Assembly (NCBI GenBank): GCA_028821515.1 | Contig: JAPPGA010000058.1 | Coordinates: 84,354 to 148,353 of the forward strand | Length of the DNA stretch: 64,000 nucleotides | Source: Gammaproteobacteria bacterium | GTDB lineage: Bacteria > Pseudomonadota > Gammaproteobacteria > Pseudomonadales > Azotimanducaceae | Reading direction: 5' to 3' | Shown: positions 61,591 to 64,000 of the stretch, one piece after another | Position numbering within the stretch: the stretch's first letter is position 1 | Layout of the letters: every line of letters starts with the position of its first letter | Translations under genes and position numbers: made by a program | The notes under the pieces: generated by a model | Seen by the model: the letters and a program-made list of their open reading frames with translations, nothing else | Told to the model about the DNA's origin: nothing | Database searches by the model: none

Positions 61591-63456
61591 ATGTTGGAAT
61601 CGATCATCCGCGCGCTGGAGGCGGGGTACCAGGCGCAGCAGGCCGGGAACCTCACCCGGGCGGAGAAGCTCTATCGGGACATCCTTCGCCGTGATCCTGA
61701 CAACGTCCACGCGCTCAACCTCCTCGGCATGCTCTGCGTCAACGCGGGGCGGCCGAAGGAGGCGATCAGGTTCATCGAGCAGGCGCTGGCCGTGGACGGC
61801 AGCGACCCGCAGGCGCACGCGAACATTGGCCTGGCCTACAAGGACGTCGGGAAGCCGAAGGACGCCATCCATCACTTCAGCGAGTCCGTTCGGCTGGATC
61901 CCCGCAATCCCGTGGTCTACAACAACCTGGGCAACGTGCTGCGCCTTGTCGAGCAGCCTCGGGAAGCGGCCCGAGCTTACGAGCGTGCACTGAAGTTGCA
62001 GCCCACGTTCGCCGAGTGCTGGAGCAACCTGTCCGCCGCGATGAACGAGTCGGATCGGCTGGAGCGCGGCCTCCAGGCTGTGGACCGGGCGCTGCAACTC
62101 GATCCCGGGCTTGCCCAGGCCTGGAACAACAAGGGCGACATCCTGCTCAAGCAGGCGAAGTATGAGGACGCCCTCACGCACTACCAGAAAGCCGCCGCGC
62201 TCAGCCCGAAGTACGCCGCCGCCATGATCAACATGGCCCGCGTGCAGCGCGACATGGAGGTCCCCGAGGACGCGTTCGAGACGCTCGACAAGGTCCTCGC
62301 GATGGAACCTCGCCACCCCGAGGCACATCACGTGATGGGCGTATTGCACGAGCAGATGGGCGATCGGGCAAACGCCGCGCGACACTTCCAGTCGGCGATC
62401 GACTCAGCGCCCCAAATGGGGATCGCCCACTACCAGCTTGCACAGATCAACGGTCGGAATGGGACCGATGCCGAACTGTCCGCCATGCGCTCGGCGTGGG
62501 AGAAAGGGGACCTTTCGCGCAATGACCGCATGTACCTGGCATTTGGGTTGGCGCGGGCGCTGGAGCAGCGTGGCCAGTACGACGAGGCCTACGAATACCT
62601 GGCGCAGGGAAATGGCGTGAAGGCAGCGATGAGGCCGTACGACGATGCCGAGACCGCAGACTACATCGACGGGCTCTACAGCTATGCCGAGACGGCGGCG
62701 GCACGGGTCGGGTTCGACGCGGGATGCCAGGACGGGCACATGGTTTTCGTAGTCGGAATGCCCCGATCCGGAACCAGTCTGACCGAGCAGATCCTCGCGA
62801 CCCACAGCGCCGTGGCGGGTGCGGGCGAACTGAGCTTCGCCTACGACCTGGCCCACCGGACGCGTGACATCACCGGACAGAAGTTCCCGGACAACATGGA
62901 CCGCCTCACCCCTTCGTCATTCCGCGAACTCGGCGAGTACTACGTTGCCCGGCACGCGCCGGACAACCTCGTGGCCCGGTACGTGGTCGACAAGACGCCG
63001 CTCAACTTCCAGTACATCGGCCTGCTGGCCATCGCCCTGCCGCGGGCACGCTTCATCTACTGCCGCCGGGATGCCGTCGCCAACTGCTGGGCCATTCACC
63101 GAATCCCCTTCGACGAGAAACAGACTTACGCGCACTCGCTGACCGCGCTGGGCCAGTACTACCGCCGCCATTGCGACCTCGTCGAACGCTGGAAGTCGCT
63201 CTTCCCGGGCCGCATTCTCACGGTGCGCTACGAGGACACGGTGGCGGACGTAGAGGGGCAGAGCCGTCGCATGCTGGACTTCCTCGACCTGCCCTTCGAG
63301 CCGGAAGTGCTGGCTTTCCACGAGACTGAGCGGCTGGTGAAGACCCCGAGCGCGAGCCAGGTCCGGCGACCGATCTACACCGAATCCGTGGCGGCGTGGA
63401 AACGCTACGAGAAACACCTGGGGCCGCTGATCGAAGCGCTAGGGGACGCGGCTTAG
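61591..63456 (+). CDS. TPR-repeat sulfotransferase
   Basis: 621 aa. Residues 1 to about 320 are eight or nine tetratricopeptide repeats (NVHALNLLGMLCVNAGRPKEAIRFIEQAL, in part, and NNLGNVLRLVEQPREAARAYERAL, in part). The C-terminal 240 residues are a sulfotransferase domain with VFVVGMPRSGTSLTEQIL (5'-phosphosulfate loop) and YVVDKTPLNFQYIGLLAIALPRARFIYCRRDAVANCWA (3'-phosphate motif, in part). Transfers sulfate from PAPS to a peptide, sugar or lipid; the acceptor is unknown. Cytoplasmic by lack of a signal. Transcribed separately from the receptor. Confidence 0.92.
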   Translation: MLESIIRALEAGYQAQQAGNLTRAEKLYRDILRRDPDNVHALNLLGMLCVNAGRPKEAIRFIEQALAVDGSDPQAHANIGLAYKDVGKPKDAIHHFSESVRLDPRNPVVYNNLGNVLRLVEQPREAARAYERALKLQPTFAECWSNLSAAMNESDRLERGLQAVDRALQLDPGLAQAWNNKGDILLKQAKYEDALTHYQKAAALSPKYAAAMINMARVQRDMEVPEDAFETLDKVLAMEPRHPEAHHVMGVLHEQMGDRANAARHFQSAIDSAPQMGIAHYQLAQINGRNGTDAELSAMRSAWEKGDLSRNDRMYLAFGLARALEQRGQYDEAYEYLAQGNGVKAAMRPYDDAETADYIDGLYSYAETAAARVGFDAGCQDGHMVFVVGMPRSGTSLTEQILATHSAVAGAGELSFAYDLAHRTRDITGQKFPDNMDRLTPSSFRELGEYYVARHAPDNLVARYVVDKTPLNFQYIGLLAIALPRARFIYCRRDAVANCWAIHRIPFDEKQTYAHSLTALGQYYRRHCDLVERWKSLFPGRILTVRYEDTVADVEGQSRRMLDFLDLPFEPEVLAFHETERLVKTPSASQVRRPIYTESVAAWKRYEKHLGPLIEALGDAA

Positions 63457-63510
63457 CCGGGTACCCACGCCGAGGTCAGCCCGCGCACGGCCTGATCATG
63501 TCGGCGGGCA

Positions 63511-63936
63511 TCAATGCTCCGCCACGAAAGCCATGATCGGCGGATTCGCCATGAACTCATCCCAGAATGGGTTGTCCGCTTCGGAGGGGCGCAACCCGAC
63601 GTCGATCCACCGGAAGTCGCGGAAACCCGCACGCTCGAACGCAGCCGCATGCGTCGCCGGCGTCAGGTAGAAGTTGTCGAATCCGAATTGCTCGCCGTCG
63701 GCATTGATCATCGTGTAGCGGATGGTGTCCCCTTCCGCGAGCGGAGGCTCCCAGGTGCGCTCCAGGCCGTACTTCTGTAACGACCCAGTTTGGACCGCGA
63801 TGTTGTGCACGTTGTTGTTCAGGCCGACCAACCGTCCGCCCGGCTGCAGCGCCTCGTGGCAGACCTGGCAGAAACGCAGAAGCTGTCCGGGCGTCTTCGC
63901 GTAGTTGAGCAGGTACACCGCCACCACCAGATCCAC
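63511..63936 (-). pseudogene. Truncated class I SAM methyltransferase (C-terminal fragment)
   Basis: 141 codons from a GTG at 63936, homologous to the second half of class I methyltransferases: the frame opens with PVDLVVAVYLLNYAKTP (motif II region), then LLRFCQVCHEALQPGGRLVGLNNN and C-terminal strands. Motif I with the SAM-binding glycines is missing. The same frame stays open only to base 63951 and hits TAA at 63952-63954, so the N-terminal 80-90 codons are not found here. Either the gene was interrupted by foreign DNA or a rearrangement near 63952, or this is an assembly edge. The remaining 46 bases to the window end match no feature I know. Confidence 0.6.
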
Positions 63937-64000
63937 CGGTTCGTTGCGGGATTATTCACTTGACGCAAGGACAGAAGATGGCGCATAGTGCGCAATCGTG

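Noticed and set aside
1..64000. CRISPR array, transposase, prophage or replication origin
   Set aside because: No regularly spaced repeats, mobile-element proteins or DnaA-box clusters were found by reading the sequence.

Overview
The window is GC-rich, tightly packed DNA that reads as the chromosome of an aerobic, heterotrophic Gram-negative bacterium, most likely a gammaproteobacterium of marine type. The evidence is four large TonB-dependent outer-membrane receptors, a membrane-bound urate oxidase of the PuuD type, a DUF2333 protein, a ZrgA-like zinc cluster, a sulfatase, and a pyrophosphatase whose motifs look like the K+-dependent, Na+-pumping class. I saw no transposase, integrase, phage gene or CRISPR array. 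The taxonomic reading is inference from gene families only.

Region 1 (1-10.1 kb, + strand) is an almost fully overlapping operon that degrades purines: adenine deaminase (cut by the window edge), hydroxyisourate hydrolase, xanthine dehydrogenase subunits A and B, the maturation factor XdhC (split by an in-frame TAG exactly between its two domains), urate oxidase PuuD, allantoinase PuuE, OHCU decarboxylase, allantoicase and ureidoglycolate lyase. Together they take adenine or hypoxanthine to glyoxylate and urea. Region 2 (10.1-15 kb) is a LacI-type regulator, a PfkB sugar/nucleoside kinase and a TonB receptor, tied together by CG-centred operator-like palindromes.

Region 3 (15-28.4 kb) is mainly housekeeping and stand-alone genes: an MFS-acyltransferase fusion, a PH-domain protein, a phytanoyl-CoA dioxygenase family enzyme, HppA, DUF2333, a lipoprotein, an orphan DsbD alpha-domain protein, a GST, a tandem GAPDH pair in which the first member has lost the catalytic cysteine, a secreted metallophosphoesterase and a Gfo/Idh/MocA dehydrogenase.

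Region 4 (28.4-35.3 kb) is a TonB receptor / parvulin / HupE-like / DUF3604 module. It is bracketed by two direct copies of a hairpin-forming repeat, and its receptor promoter carries a G9 tract between -35 and -10, a classic phase-variation arrangement. Region 5 (35.3-42.3 kb) holds a CoA-transferase pair coupled to a solute-binding protein, a luciferase-like monooxygenase, tRNA-Ser(CGA), an SDR and an NCS2 permease with a C-terminal extension resembling a degenerate GHKL ATPase domain. A second direct repeat family (27.1 and 39.1 kb) brackets regions 4 and most of 5 and abuts the tRNA.

Region 6 (42.4-45.8 kb) is a coupled membrane trio (fatty acid hydroxylase-like protein, unknown 187-aa protein, HTTM-DCC1 fusion) divergent from an XRE-type regulator. 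Region 7 (45.8-52.4 kb) pairs an Oar-like TonB receptor divergently with a ZrgA-like zinc acquisition cluster. Region 8 (52.5-64 kb) carries a NYN ribonuclease-like protein, a PLP decarboxylase, an exported unknown protein, a sulfatase, a secreted alpha/beta hydrolase, a TonB receptor, a TPR-sulfotransferase and a methyltransferase fragment broken near the right edge.
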